Origin: Aquanectria penicillioides
Taxonomy: Eukaryota > Ascomycota > Sordariomycetes > Hypocreales > Nectriaceae
Reading direction: 5' to 3'
Length of the DNA stretch: 64,000 bases
Assembly (NCBI GenBank): GCA_003415625.1
Contig: PYIU01000008.1
Location: 3,410,001-3,474,000 of the forward strand
Positions 11,774 through 22,282 of this stretch are shown here, piece after piece. Made by a program: the position numbers and the translations under genes. Position 1 is the first letter of the stretch; each line of letters opens with the position of its first letter. The notes under the pieces were generated by a model. The model searched no databases. It had not been told where the DNA came from and worked only from the letters and a program-made list of their open reading frames with translations.

Positions 11774-12563
11774 CTTTGCAGATGCAAATATTCGGGTGTA
11801 TGCTTTGGAAACGGCAATCCGTAAAGGCTGGTGACTCGGAGGATTTCGCAATGTGACGTGTCCGGCGGCGGGCGCAGACCTGCACATGTTTGTGCAAGGC
11901 CTCTATATATGCGCCTCCAATCCTACAAGGGCTCCGGTACATCGCGCCGACACTTGGAGAGCCAAACCCCAGGCCGTCATAGGTCCCCTTCTTGCCTCCG
12001 ACAAGCGAGATGCGGGTACCGCGACGGCCCGAGTTGGAGCGGAATTGATGCGTCGTGAGAACCTCTGCGGCCCAAGCAGGGGCCTCGCTCGGGTGCATCG
12101 TACCAGACTGTTAAAATCGCAGCGATTGTGAGTGTCAGGCTTATTGGATACCGAAATGGCCAGCCTTAGGCAATATTTGAACGTAGATATTACTGAAATA
12201 ATCACCGAGATCATGTTCATCAACTCCTGCACAGGGGTCCAGGTGACCTTTTGCAATTAATATCGCCCATGCCTGTGACTCAGTGGCTTTACGCAAACCA
12301 TCGATACGTTTGACAATATTAATGCTATTCTTCATTTCATAACTTCCATTTGGCGAAAGGTTCTTCTCTCGAACCCATTGACGTTACTTCGCCATGTCCC
12401 TCGCGATGAACAAGAGAGGTATTACTGAACACGCTTGTAACTTACATCACATTGAACAAAATAATCACAGTCCGGAATCTTGATTCAGTAGATATCATAT
12501 ATGTAATCTATATGTATACAGTTGTTCAAGTCATTTATTTATTCACAAACTTCGCCATCCACG
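11774..12563. other. intergenic stretch, G+C-rich left half
   Basis: The left part (to about 12110) is as G+C-rich as the DUF1857 gene and gives long open frames on both strands, which is expected from composition. A 64-codon minus frame (12141..12335) is more protein-like but matches nothing I know. The right part is A+T-rich and is the 3' flank of the P450 gene. Confidence 0.4.
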
Positions 12564-14227
12564 TCATTCTCTAGCCTTGAACAAGATCTCCGCCTGTGCA
12601 TCTGGCAAAATTGCCAGACCGTAGTGGATTTGCCCAGGCTTCTTTGTTCCGTCCTTCAGTTTCACATCATATTTTATTAGCAAATGGGCCAGTACCACTT
12701 TAATCTGCGCGCTGGCAAAGAACCTGCCCGGGCAGGCCCAGATCCCGTGCCCAAAGTTGATGTTTTCCAAGCCCGTCGACGCATGCTGGTACTTTAATTC
12801 GTTCCCCGGAACCTCTCGAAGCCTAGAAAATCTGAAAGGGTCGAACCTTTCCGGCTCTGGATACACCGACGGGTCATGGTTGATGAAGTGGCTCATAATC
12901 GTCATTCTGGTCCCTGTTGGCAGAACATGCCCAGTTGATGTCTTGAGGCCATCGGGGCTGGTTACAATTCGGGGAATGTTTACTTGGTAAAAGTTTTCGG
13001 TTAGCAGTAAAACCTTTATGTGAGGCGCAGGATATTTACCTAGCGAGGGAGGGCATAGACGTTGCGATTCTTTGACAAAGCTGTCCAGTTTTCGAAGCTT
13101 TGCCAAAGAGTTTTTATCAATAGCCCCATCAGACCCAATAACATCCATAATCTCTTGCCGCATAGCCTTAACATCCTCAGGCAAGGTTGCAGCTAGATCA
13201 AACAAAATATAAGTCAAGGCATTGGACAAATTGTAGATCGATGCGAATGTCGCCAACAGTTGATCTCGTCCCAGCTCCTGCACAGTAGGTGTGCCGTGAT
13301 ACTGAGAGATGAACCAATCCAAAAGATCTCCCCCCGCAGGCTTTTTCGGTTTCTCTTTAGAATTGGTGGGCTGCGACTGCTTTTCTGCTAGTAGGGGGGC
13401 GAGCTTCATCTCATTCATCTGCCTCTGGCGCTTCAGACTTCTCACTTGTGGGAGGAAAGGAGCAACGAAGAATCTGATGGGTTGAGGAATCATTTTCAGA
13501 ATCATCCAGGCCATCGATACGTCAGCCGTGTAGTTCACATTAGCCTCAACCCAATCTTCTTGTCTGCTCAATGGTAGACCAACAAACGCCCGTCCAGACA
13601 TGAGAGACGCAACCCTACACATCATTTTGCGTCCAATGACTGGTGTCCAGTCTTTGCATGGACCGACGGTGTTGGTAACGGCATACTCAACTTCATCTTG
13701 AAATGCTTCAATAACGGTAGGAGTATTTCTTGTGAGGACATTTCTCATAGTCGAGTCAAATTCGTCTGACTTAGTACCCATATAAGTATATTCCCCAAGG
13801 AATACATCGTAGTGGTGCTTCCTATCCTCAGTCAGAATCAGCATGCCCAAGTGTCAGAAGGGCATATACTTGATAGACACAACAGTTTCTGGGAGACTCC
13901 TAATTGTTTCCACTTCAGATGGAGGCAGAACTGCCATTTCCATACCCGGTAGCTGTAACATGAATGGAGTCGTGGGGTACTAAATGTTGGTTAGCATGAG
14001 CTAAAGAGCGACAAGATACCAAAACTAACCTGCTTGTACGCTTGTTCTAGAACTGCCAACACATTGTTGTCTCTCAGTTTAAAAACTGGCAAATCATGCT
14101 GTGCTTTCCGAAAGGCAAACCGGTATAGTCCATAACAAACAATCAGGACCACCACAATGGACCCGTACCGGAGGTGTTGGCTGCCGAGTTGCTGAGCTTG
14201 GTTCACCAAGCTTTGAATTAACGCCAT
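12564..14227 (-). CDS. cytochrome P450 monooxygenase (GliC/GliF type)
   Basis: Four exons, 14227..14030, 13979..13870, 13821..13040 and 12982..12564, give 502 aa. A membrane anchor lies near residues 20-42 (SIVVVLIVCYGLYRF). The ExxR helix lies near FVKESQRLCPP, the PERF motif is PEPERFDPFRF, and the haem loop is FGHGIWACPGR with Cys447. The usual A/G-G-x-x-T of helix I is replaced by IYNLSNAL, as in several fungal P450s of this type. A stop codon upstream of 13821 lies inside intron 2. Intron 3 is 57 nt, has no in-frame stop and keeps the frame, so its retention would insert 19 residues. ETP clusters carry P450s acting on the diketopiperazine ring; I cannot separate GliC from GliF by eye. 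It diverges from the GliK-like gene. Confidence 0.88.
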
Positions 14228-14465
14228 CTTAAAAGAATGTTTCCGAGTTGTAGATTACCACATTAGTTTCATCGGATTGCTTATTGGTCATGTATTATAC
14301 GATATGAGTGCCGCGGATGACATGGGTTGCTACGAGGCGAGAAACGTCCACCCTCGGCTCACTTGTTTCAGCGATACGACGGGCCGAAGAAATGTCCCTG
14401 GAATTATTTAGTGCAAAGCATTTGGCTGGTGTATTGAGGCAACAACCAAGAGAGTGTGCGACAAA
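14228..14465. promoter_or_regulatory. compact divergent promoter, P450 / GliK-like
   Basis: Only 238 bp separate the two start codons, so the genes very likely share control elements. Single CGG/CCG half-sites are present but no complete TCGGN3CCGA palindrome. Confidence 0.5.
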
Positions 14466-15339
14466 ATGGCTATTCCGGATGAACACAATGCAGCCGACAT
14501 CTGGTACTTTGCCTACGGATCCAATATGTCCAGTACGACCATGGCTCGGCGCAAGCTTACACCCTTGGAGGCTCGGGCCGTCTTGATTCCTTCGCATGTT
14601 CTCTGTTTCGACATCTTCGGTGTCCCGTACAGCGAGCCCGCCATGGCCGGGGTCCGAAAGCGGAGCGCCGAGGACGATCTCCACTCGGTGCCCGCGGTCC
14701 ACGGAATGGCCTACTTGCTAAGCCATGACGACTATCATCGAATGATTGTGTCCGAAGGAGCCGGAGTAGCTTATGCAGAAGTCGAATTACGGGCCTGTGA
14801 ATTGGCGACCGAATCACCGAGGCCAATGCATAGATCGGACAACACGCCGACTTCACTAATTCCGGAGCTGACAGTCCGGACTCTAGTAGCGAGATTTCCG
14901 TTCCGACCTGAACCGATTCCCAGCATACGGTACATGGTAAGCAAATCCCAACAGCGCACCCTGCCGGGTTACTCGGATTCTATCAGAGACCGAAAACCTA
15001 CACCACTTTGCGGCCCGGGATTGACCTAATTAGAACCTATTGATCCAAGGCGCCGAAGAGTGTGAGCTGCCCCACGGCTACCAAAATTACCTGAAGGGAT
15101 TGCCAAGGTATCGGAAAATACTCACTGGGTTTGAGGAATTTGGGGCCACGCTGTTTTTGGGCTTTTGGATGCCGGTGCTCAATTCTATCATGAGAAGAGT
15201 CAAAAGAAATGCCGGACTTGATGGAAATGCGAAGCCATGGGCTGGCAAAGTTGTTCAAACAGCATTTTGTGGTATGTGGTGGTACTACGACGTGGTTCAT
15301 TCTCGAATTTGGGGGCGTAACGGTGGCAGGCATCCGTAG
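14466..15339 (+). CDS. gliK: GliK-like gamma-glutamylcyclotransferase-fold protein
   Basis: Exons 14466..14936 and 15034..15339 (97-nt intron) give 258 aa, the size of GliK. The N-terminal motif WYFAYGSNMS is the substrate-binding YGSN loop of the gamma-glutamylcyclotransferase fold, followed by VHGMAYLLS and AYAEVELRA. The second exon carries NLLIQGAEECELP and the YLKGLPRY segment typical of the fungal members. In the gliotoxin pathway GliK is thought to remove gamma-glutamyl groups from the bis-glutathione intermediate, before the GliJ dipeptidase acts. The next gene, the GliJ-like dipeptidase, starts only 100 bp downstream on the same strand, matching the order of steps. I took the ATG ahead of AIPDEH as start. 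Confidence 0.85.
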
Positions 15340-15439
15340 TCGCTTATATATAAATCCACCGCAAGACTGCAAAACTAGTGACGACTTCAGCTGGAATTCA
15401 AAGTAATTTCTCCTTTAGCACACCTCTATTGCACAATCC

Positions 15440-16879
15440 ATGGAGTCACCTCACCACTCTGACGCCCTGTTAGGACAGGCTCACGCGATCCTAGAAAGGG
15501 TTCCATTGATAGGCTAGTGACCCAACTACTGTACCTGCACCACTGCTGACAGAAGTTCTGCTACGCAGATGGGCATAATGATTTCCCATACATGATCCGA
15601 GGATGGTACTCGAACGACTTGGCGTTACCATCCTTCAACATCCAAAATATGCCAATCGGGCAAACAGATTTAACTAGGTCACGAAAGGGGCGCATCGGAG
15701 GACAATTCTGGAGTGCCTTTGTCCCCAGGTAGGACCAAATGCTAGTCTTTGGTAAGGCCTAACAGAAAAAAGCTGATATTGTTTAGCCCAAAAACGAAAG
15801 GCCGACTCGAACAACTTGAAACTCTATTAAAAACGATACAACAGATAGATGTGATCCATAATGTGATTGAAAGATACCCTGACTCATTTGGCGCAGTCCA
15901 CTGTTCCAGAGATATCATGAGCAATTTTAGAGAGGGCAAGATCGCCAGCCTCATCGGCGTAGAAGGGCTCCATCAGATTGCAGAGAGTGCTGCAGCTATG
16001 AGGATGTTTCACAAGCTTGGCGTAAGATACATTACCCTCTGCCACGATGAAGATAACATTTACGCAGATTCCGCCGTACGTACAACAATGTCCAATGTAA
16101 TGATTGTACAGAAGCTAAAGGGGGCAGACTGGAAAACTACGTCTCAATCGCGGATTATCGAAGCATGGAGAAGATATGATTCGAGAAATGAATCGAGTGG
16201 GAATGTGAGAATGCAATGTTGGCCTTATGAAATAAATGAGTGAACCTAATAAACCATAGGATCATTGACTTATCCCACACAAGTGAGGAAACGCAACTAC
16301 AGGTAATGCAATTGTCTCAGGCACCGATCATGTTCTCCCATTCCTCATGGTAAGCGGATGCACGCATTGTTTTGAAGATCTAAGTCAATGACAATTCGTA
16401 GTTCTTCACTCTGCGAGAGCCCTCGTAATGTGAGCGACAAGGTTCTCGATCTAACCAAGCGAAATGGCGGAATCGTCATGATTTGCTTTCTTCCAAATTT
16501 GACCAGCTCCCAGGAGGGGATGAAGGCATCTTTGAGTCAAGTCGTGGACCACATCGTTTACGCGGGCGAAAGAATTGGATACAACCACGTCGGAATCGGC
16601 TCGGATTTTGATGGCATGCTTGAAGGGCCCGACGGGCTGGACGATACATCACGATATCCTCAACTCGTCGCCGAGATGTTGCATCGCGGGCTATCGGAGG
16701 AAATCATTGCCCAGGTTCTCAGCGGCAACATAATCCAAGTCATGCAGCAAGTAGAATCCGTCTCCGAGAAGCTACGAAGTCAAGTTCCAATTCTCTGCGA
16801 TCGAATTGATGAAGTTTGGACGCCTGAGCAGAAAGCATTGCTTCTAAAGGCCGGGAATGCGAGGGGGCTGGGGAAATAA
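15440..16879 (+). CDS. gliJ: GliJ-like membrane-dipeptidase family (M19) peptidase
   Basis: Six exons, 15440..15512, 15569..15728, 15787..16075, 16128..16204, 16260..16349 and 16402..16879, give 388 aa. Introns are 52-58 nt and all phases agree. Metal ligands of the M19 family are visible: DGHNDFP, the Glu in [19 protein letters not shown], and GSDFDG. The first intron has an unusual GC donor (GCTAGT); using the nearby GT would create a stop. GliJ removes the Cys-Gly glycine from the glutathione-derived intermediate. No signal peptide is evident, unlike renal-type dipeptidases, which suits an intracellular pathway role. It follows the GliK-like gene closely. Confidence 0.86.
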
Positions 16880-17698
16880 ATCCACCAAGATATTTGGCAA
16901 CATTAAAAATGAGACAGATCGAGAATATCATTGTGAAATTCATGTTCCAGGTGTAGCTAGCCATATTCAAAAACATCCCAGCGCTGCCGTATCGGTTGAT
17001 TCACGCAAAACCGGCTAGGTCGCTTGCTTCCTTTTTAAACCCCGTAAAGTCCGCCCGTGGTGCCACGTAGACAACCGAGGTCTTCCTCGTTCACAAATGG
17101 GGAGCGTCATATCATATGAAATAATCGATATCAGCAGCAGACAGTCTTACGCCATCAGAGAATAACAACGTGATTCTTGAACAAGAGATCAGCAGACTTG
17201 AATGTTGGTCGAAAAGCGACCGCGTTCCTTTCCTCCGTGGCCACCGAAACTCCCGTGATTGGCTGCATCCTAGACCGTTCTAAGATTAGGTTCTGACGCT
17301 GAGGCGCAGAACATTTCTGCTGCGTGGCTCCAACTTGCTTCAGCGCACATTGATATTCACAGCTGCATCTCTACAGCATCCAACGGCTTGGTTGTCCAGG
17401 ACAACATTTTAGGATTGAATCTAACGGCATATTCGACACCCTCTATTCAACGCAGCGCGGACTGAATCTCTCCACACCTTGCGCTGCGCCTCTCCTCCGT
17501 CAAGCCTCAGTCTCCAAATTCAGCTGTCTGCTGATCCGTCGTAACACCACACCGCATTTATTTAGGTAGCGGTCCAAAGATCATCATCATCTCCATCAAA
17601 AGATCTTGCGTCAATCTGCTGAGAGCAGACTGGCATTTTACCAAACTTACAAGCTCCCATCAACAATTGCCTCGGCCTAACCCACCTCAATCGCCAAA
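16880..17698. other. intergenic stretch at the right end of the ETP cluster
   Basis: No gene is supported. The part next to the SDR start is pyrimidine-rich, as in fungal promoters. A partial match to the GliZ-type site, TCGGTGGCCAC on the minus strand near 17250, differs from the consensus at two positions. Confidence 0.4.
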
Positions 17699-18792
17699 AT
17701 GTTGACCCGTATGTACCACTTGGTATCTCAGCTCTTTCCTCCGAAGCCTTCATTTACAGAGGAGCATCTTCCCGATCTCACTGGCAAGGCAAGTTTGACG
17801 TGTTAAATTCATTTTGCACCCGCTTCACACTAATTCCCAATAGGTCTATCTCGTTACTGGCGCCAACACCGGCGTGGGCAAGGAACTGGCCCAGATTTTG
17901 TACGCTAAAAACGCCCGCGTCTGGGTTGCTGCGCGCTCAGAGGAAAAGGCCGCCAAGGCGATTGATGACATCAAGGGGGCGTTGCCAGAATCTTCCGGAG
18001 AGCTTCTGTTCCTCTCTCTCGACTTGGCAGATCTCAAATCCATTGCCTCGGCAGCTGAGCAGTTCTTGCGCCGAGAGTCCAAGCTTCACGTCCTCTTCAA
18101 CAATGCTGGTTTGATGACCCCGCCAAAGGGTTCAACGAGTGCCCAGGGATACGAGCTCCAGCTTGGAGTGAACAACGTTGGCACCTTTGCGTTCACAAAG
18201 CTTCTCACTCCAACTTTGATCGAGACCGCAAAGTCCGAGACACCGGGCACCGTGCGTGTCGTCTGGGTGGCATCATCTGCTGCTGAGGCACCTTTGGTCC
18301 CCAAGGGCGGCGTGGTTATCGAGGATATCGTCAACTACAAGAACAAGGCCCCCTTTACTTGCTACGCACTCAGCAAGGCAGGCAACTACCTGCATGCTGT
18401 GGAAATGGCCAAACGCGTCCAGGATCATGGGATCGTCAGCATTCCTCTCAACCCCGGAAATCTCCGCTCTGATCTGTGGAGGACGCAAACAAGCTGGGCT
18501 AGGTGGTTTCTGGAAACCTTCTGGCTCCACCCATCCGTTTATGGAGCATACACCGAGCTTTTTGCTGGCCTCTCTCCCGATGTTACTATGGAAAAGAATG
18601 GACAATGGGGTAAGTGCAAAACCGATCTAGCAACTAATCATCTACTAAGCGAATACAGTTGGTCCTTGGGGACGATTTCTCCTCGTTCGTCAAGATCTAC
18701 TCCTGTCATCGAAATCCAAGGAAGAGGGTGGATTGGGGACTTCTCGAGAGTATTGGGAATGGACTGAGGCTGAAATTGAAAAGTGTCTTTAA
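17699..18792 (+). CDS. short-chain dehydrogenase/reductase
   Basis: Exons 17699..17788, 17844..18609 and 18659..18792 give 329 aa. The first intron uses a GC..AG pair with the standard GCAAGT donor; this is the only reading that keeps the frame. The cofactor loop is TGANTGVGKELA, followed by FNNAGLM and the catalytic YALSK, with a retinol-dehydrogenase/WW-oxidoreductase-like layout. The C-terminal exon contains WGRFLLVRQDL and ends EIEKCL. The substrate is unknown. It lies 0.8 kb from the dipeptidase gene, transcribed in the same direction. No standard ETP cluster gene matches it, so I take it as a flanking gene rather than a pathway member. Confidence 0.85.
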
Positions 18793-19473
18793 CTTGTTGA
18801 TTGAATTGAAGAGTTCCGAAATCAGCAACATCTACTTCGTTTGAGTAGATGCACTATTGTTAGACAATGATTTGTTCGAGACTCGCACACTTAGTACATG
18901 GGAATTTTATTAATATATACAGATCGAATCACTACAGTTCGCTGAAAACTCCCAAATCCAACCATTACCTGCATGACGCCTCCAGCCAGTAGCAGGTTCC
19001 CTTATTCCAGCAGCCACCCCGGCAGTGCCCTATCTAAACTGTTGCTATAACGGCCTAGTCCTGGTCTAGGGTAGTCCGGAGGTTTTTGCAACCCACAACA
19101 ACTGCCCAAAGCAAGACCCGGCGGCGAAGCGAGTATATTGTCTGTATATTCCGGTGAAGCACGGCAGACCCAAGTTTCTCGCTAACATCCATCTGGGGGA
19201 TTCGAACCCACGCCCTTGTGCTTATAGCGCTTGCAAGCGGCAATCACTGCGCTATGTGGCAGGGATGGAGAACAAGAAGATGAAAAGCAGAGAGATGGGA
19301 GTGGACGGGGTTTAATATGTAGAACACCGAAGAAATCGAACCCTTGAATTCTGAGCGAGGTGCATTGCCCTCGGGACCAAGTTTCACATTAAGCGTGGAG
19401 TCTTCCTGATGGGATGATCAATCTCATGAAGTATACTATACATATAGCTTTAGTGGAGCCTCTATCAACAATT
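18793..19473. other. intergenic stretch before the tRNA gene
   Basis: No protein gene is supported. A tRNA-like relic lies on the minus strand at about 19185-19265; it keeps a T-loop motif but its acceptor stem does not pair. Confidence 0.4.
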
Positions 19474-19565
19474 GGCAGAGTGGCCGAGTGGTTAAGGCGT
19501 TGCACTTGAACCTCCTCAGGAATGCAATACGTTCGCGTTCGCAAGTTCGAATCTTGTCTCTGTCG
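19474..19565 (+). tRNA. tRNA-Ser (UGA) with an 11-nt intron
   Basis: The acceptor arm GGCAGAG pairs with CTCTGTC with one G-U pair; the discriminator base is G. The D arm is GCCGAGTGGTTAAGGC. The anticodon stem TTGCA/TGCAA encloses anticodon TGA, with an intron at 19511-19521 after position 37. The long variable arm (ACG-TTCG-CGT) marks class II, and the T arm GCAAG-TTCGAAT-CTTGT is complete. Confidence 0.93.
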
Positions 19566-19872
19566 GAATTATTTTTTTGCTAGAATTCAGATCTCTCCCT
19601 CCTCCCGCTCATTTTTTAGGACTTCTTTATACTCGATTAATTTTTTCTTCGTAAATTTCATGTTATCTTCTAGATCGACAACCCCGCTCAGTCATACAAT
19701 ACTTTTTACCCCATAAATTCCTGACTGGCCTGTATTCTTCTCACCCTTCAATCTATTCTCTGTCTTGATGTCAGTACAATTAGATGACTAGTTTGGTGCA
19801 GCATCATTCTGAAGCGAGAGAACCTCTGCTTTCAATTTTCATGATGCAATCCTGAGTCATAACTGTAGACCA
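19566..19872. other. A+T-rich intergenic stretch
   Basis: A T-run directly after the tRNA (ATTATTTTTTT, from about 19567) is a likely RNA polymerase III terminator. Nothing else is recognised. Confidence 0.5.
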
Positions 19873-21051
19873 TTACGGCCGTACCCTCTCCTTTGGGATG
19901 TATCGACGCGGACGCTTGCTAAGATTGGTCGTATCGATTTCATCTAGAACTCCATCTGCAAATACATGTGCGGTGAATATAGCTCCGTTCGTGTTTCTTT
20001 CCAAGTGCATGCTAAATAGATCGTTATTCTTGTCCCATATGCTCCGAGTGCAAGTCTGCTTCCCGCACCAAAGCTGAGAGCCCTTGTAGCCCAAACATTC
20101 GGATATCGTTCTCCAGGGTTCGGAACTTCTGGGGAAATTGTCAGGTGTCGTTCCCCGAAGTCCATCCACTTTGGAAAAAAATATTTGCATGAAGCAAGGT
20201 GTGACAATAAGCCCCCGTTGTGTGCTTTCTCGGGAACAGTAGCTTCAAATCCGTAGACTCAGTGTCGATTTGCTGGATGTTCATCAAGGGTGTCCATGAG
20301 CATAGCACTTTCAAGCTCTAAATCACCAACCTCGTCGACAGAGAGGCTGGTCCATTGTGTATTCTCCGTAAGAATTTCTTAGCATTCACCACTGTCTAGG
20401 GATTCGTCTGAACTATTGAATAAATGTTTCAACTACTCACGAATATCTTAGGCGTCCTCGCTAAGCTCGACATCGTCTTCCACATCTTGTGTGTCGTGTG
20501 GGTTTAAGGCGATGCTCTTTTGCATGAGAAATACGTTTTTGTATGTCCTACTGTAGCTGCTTTTTGGCCTCTACATGAATCTGAGCTACTTTTAAAGGGC
20601 ATGTGCATCAAATTGCTGCTCGATTGGTCTCAGCCTTGGGCCATCTGCACTTGGCTGATCGCCCTGAAGGAATCCTTCCATGTCCAAGGCTCTGGGGCCC
20701 ACTAGGAAGAACATGCAGTAGTATGAGTATTCCGCGTGTGAGTGACGCGGCTGCTTCTTTGATTCGCTTGATGTCCCGATCATCGGCGATCCCCTTTCGC
20801 CAGAGCCATGCCCGGAGACTTGTATCAATTGTGGCTGCTGTGAGCTTGTCACCTGCATCGTTTTCAGCTTGTACTTGGCGATAAACCACTGGCAGAATAC
20901 CTGTCGCCTCGGTGAGCGAAAGCGAAAACTTGATGATATAGTCAAGTCTACGGGCTACAATATATTCTTTTTTGGCTGCGGCTTCCAAGGCAACTCGTGG
21001 CAGAAAATGTAAATTATATGCAAGGTTGAACTTATTTCTAGGTAGATTCAT
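19873..21051 (-). pseudogene. decayed gene of unknown function
   Basis: Protein-like segments appear on the minus strand in successive frames. The first (21051..20608) begins MNLPRNKFNLAYNLHFLPR and includes WLWRKGIADDRDIKRIKEAA. An acidic piece follows near 20510-20450 (HDTQDVEDDVELSEDA), then a piece with SVDEVGDLELESAMLM near 20330, and a last piece (about 20210-19873) ending PRRYIPKERVRP. Stops and frame changes separate them at spots where I could not place convincing introns, for example right after LDEHPANRH. The simplest reading is a disabled gene, though a multi-exon gene that I failed to splice is possible. I do not recognise the family. Confidence 0.4.
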
Positions 21052-21075
21052 GTCCTCATATTAGATGTGCTTGAT

Positions 21076-22282
21076 TCATAGCTCATTTGCTGAATCTCTT
21101 TTCAAAGCTTCAACAATAAGTGTTTTGTAACCTTCCATGGCTTCCTCCAAATCCGACACCTTCAAGTGCTCATGAGCAGAGTGAGCCTCTAGAATAGTGC
21201 CGGGACCGTATAGGTACTTCTTATGACTTCCTTTCAGATTAGGGATATCTGTCCCATAGTTGACGATAATGGATTCGAAACCTCATTAATCGTCAGTTAG
21301 TATCGCATAACAAACAACTGGTATGGGGCCGATGCTTACCCTCCACGTCATAATCAATCCGAACAGGACCCACGCCAACATTAAACTTAACCTCCAAATC
21401 TGGAGAAACCTCCGCAAGGATACCTCGGATCAATCTATGAATCTCATCGGGAGTACCTGATGCAATCCTGACTGAGGCATATGCAGTCGCTGATGCGGCA
21501 ATGACATTTGACGCGACGCCACCGTCGATTTTGCCAACATTCAACGTGGTGTTCCCAAACTCCTCGCTCCATGGCCACTCAGCTGACTGCAGTGCATATA
21601 GTCCCTGGACAAGAGTATCAATCGCGTTACGACCAGTCTCGGGGTATCCGGAGTGGCCCGCTTTCCCTTTCGCTGTCACGTTGAAGCCTGTCACGCCTTT
21701 GTGACCCCGAGCCAGTTTAAGCTCAGTCGGCTCTCCAAAAATGACCGCCTCCCATGATAGATTGAGATCATTTATAGTACGCATACCGATGCCGCCCTTT
21801 TCTTCTCCAACAACAAAGGCCAATGCGACATCGCCCTCTACGATCATCCCGGACTCCACCAGCGACTTTACGGCGATGATTTGTGATGCCACACTTCCCT
21901 TGTCATCAACCGATCCACGGCCCCAAATTTCATCACCTCTCCTCTCATACGGAAAAAATGGCGGAACAGTGTCGATGTGGGATGTGACGAGGATTCTGTT
22001 CCTTCTTGAGCCATTTAGATAAGCGAATATGTTTTCTCGATTCTCCTCAACCGTCTGAGTCTCCACAGTGAGGCCAATCTCCTGGAGATAGCGCTTGAGG
22101 AATATTGATACGTCAAGTTCATCGCCTGTGACTGAAGGGATTTGGATGAGGTCACGGTGTAAATCGAGTAATTTGGATGTCGATGTTGATGGTTGATTGT
22201 AGAGCTGGTGCTGAGCCTTATCTGCCACAGCTACGGCCCATCCTGCTGCCGACACAGCCAGCAAAGATCCGAGATGTTTCAT
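21076..22282 (-). CDS. secreted M20-family peptidase / deacylase
   Basis: Exons 22282..21340 and 21281..21076 (58-nt intron) give 382 aa. The N-terminus (MKHLGSLLAVSAAGWAVAVA) is a clear signal peptide, so I chose this ATG over the longer open frame. M20 metal and catalytic residues are visible: SHIDTVPP, GSVDDKG with the bridging Asp, GEEKGG with the catalytic Glu, GEPTELKLARGHKG, and a final His in EAHSAHEHL encoded by exon 2. The family includes ArgE/DapE deacylases and CPG2-type carboxypeptidases. The secretion signal suggests an extracellular or vacuolar carboxypeptidase-like hydrolase; the substrate is open. Confidence 0.88.

Noticed and set aside
11721..12335. Open frames upstream of the DUF1857 gene
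   Set aside because: Overlapping frames on both strands, low similarity to known proteins, and the position is a promoter.
13821..13869. Apparent nonsense codon in the P450 gene
   Set aside because: The stop lies inside a 49-nt intron with proper ends; the flanking exons join in phase.
16076..16401. Apparent frame breaks in the dipeptidase gene
   Set aside because: Three short introns explain them and restore the DLSHTS and FSHSS motifs.
19185..19265. A second tRNA on the minus strand
   Set aside because: A GGTTCGAATCC-like T-loop and a D-arm-like GCGCAGTGATTGC are present, but no pairing acceptor stem or clean anticodon stem could be drawn, so it is at most a relic.
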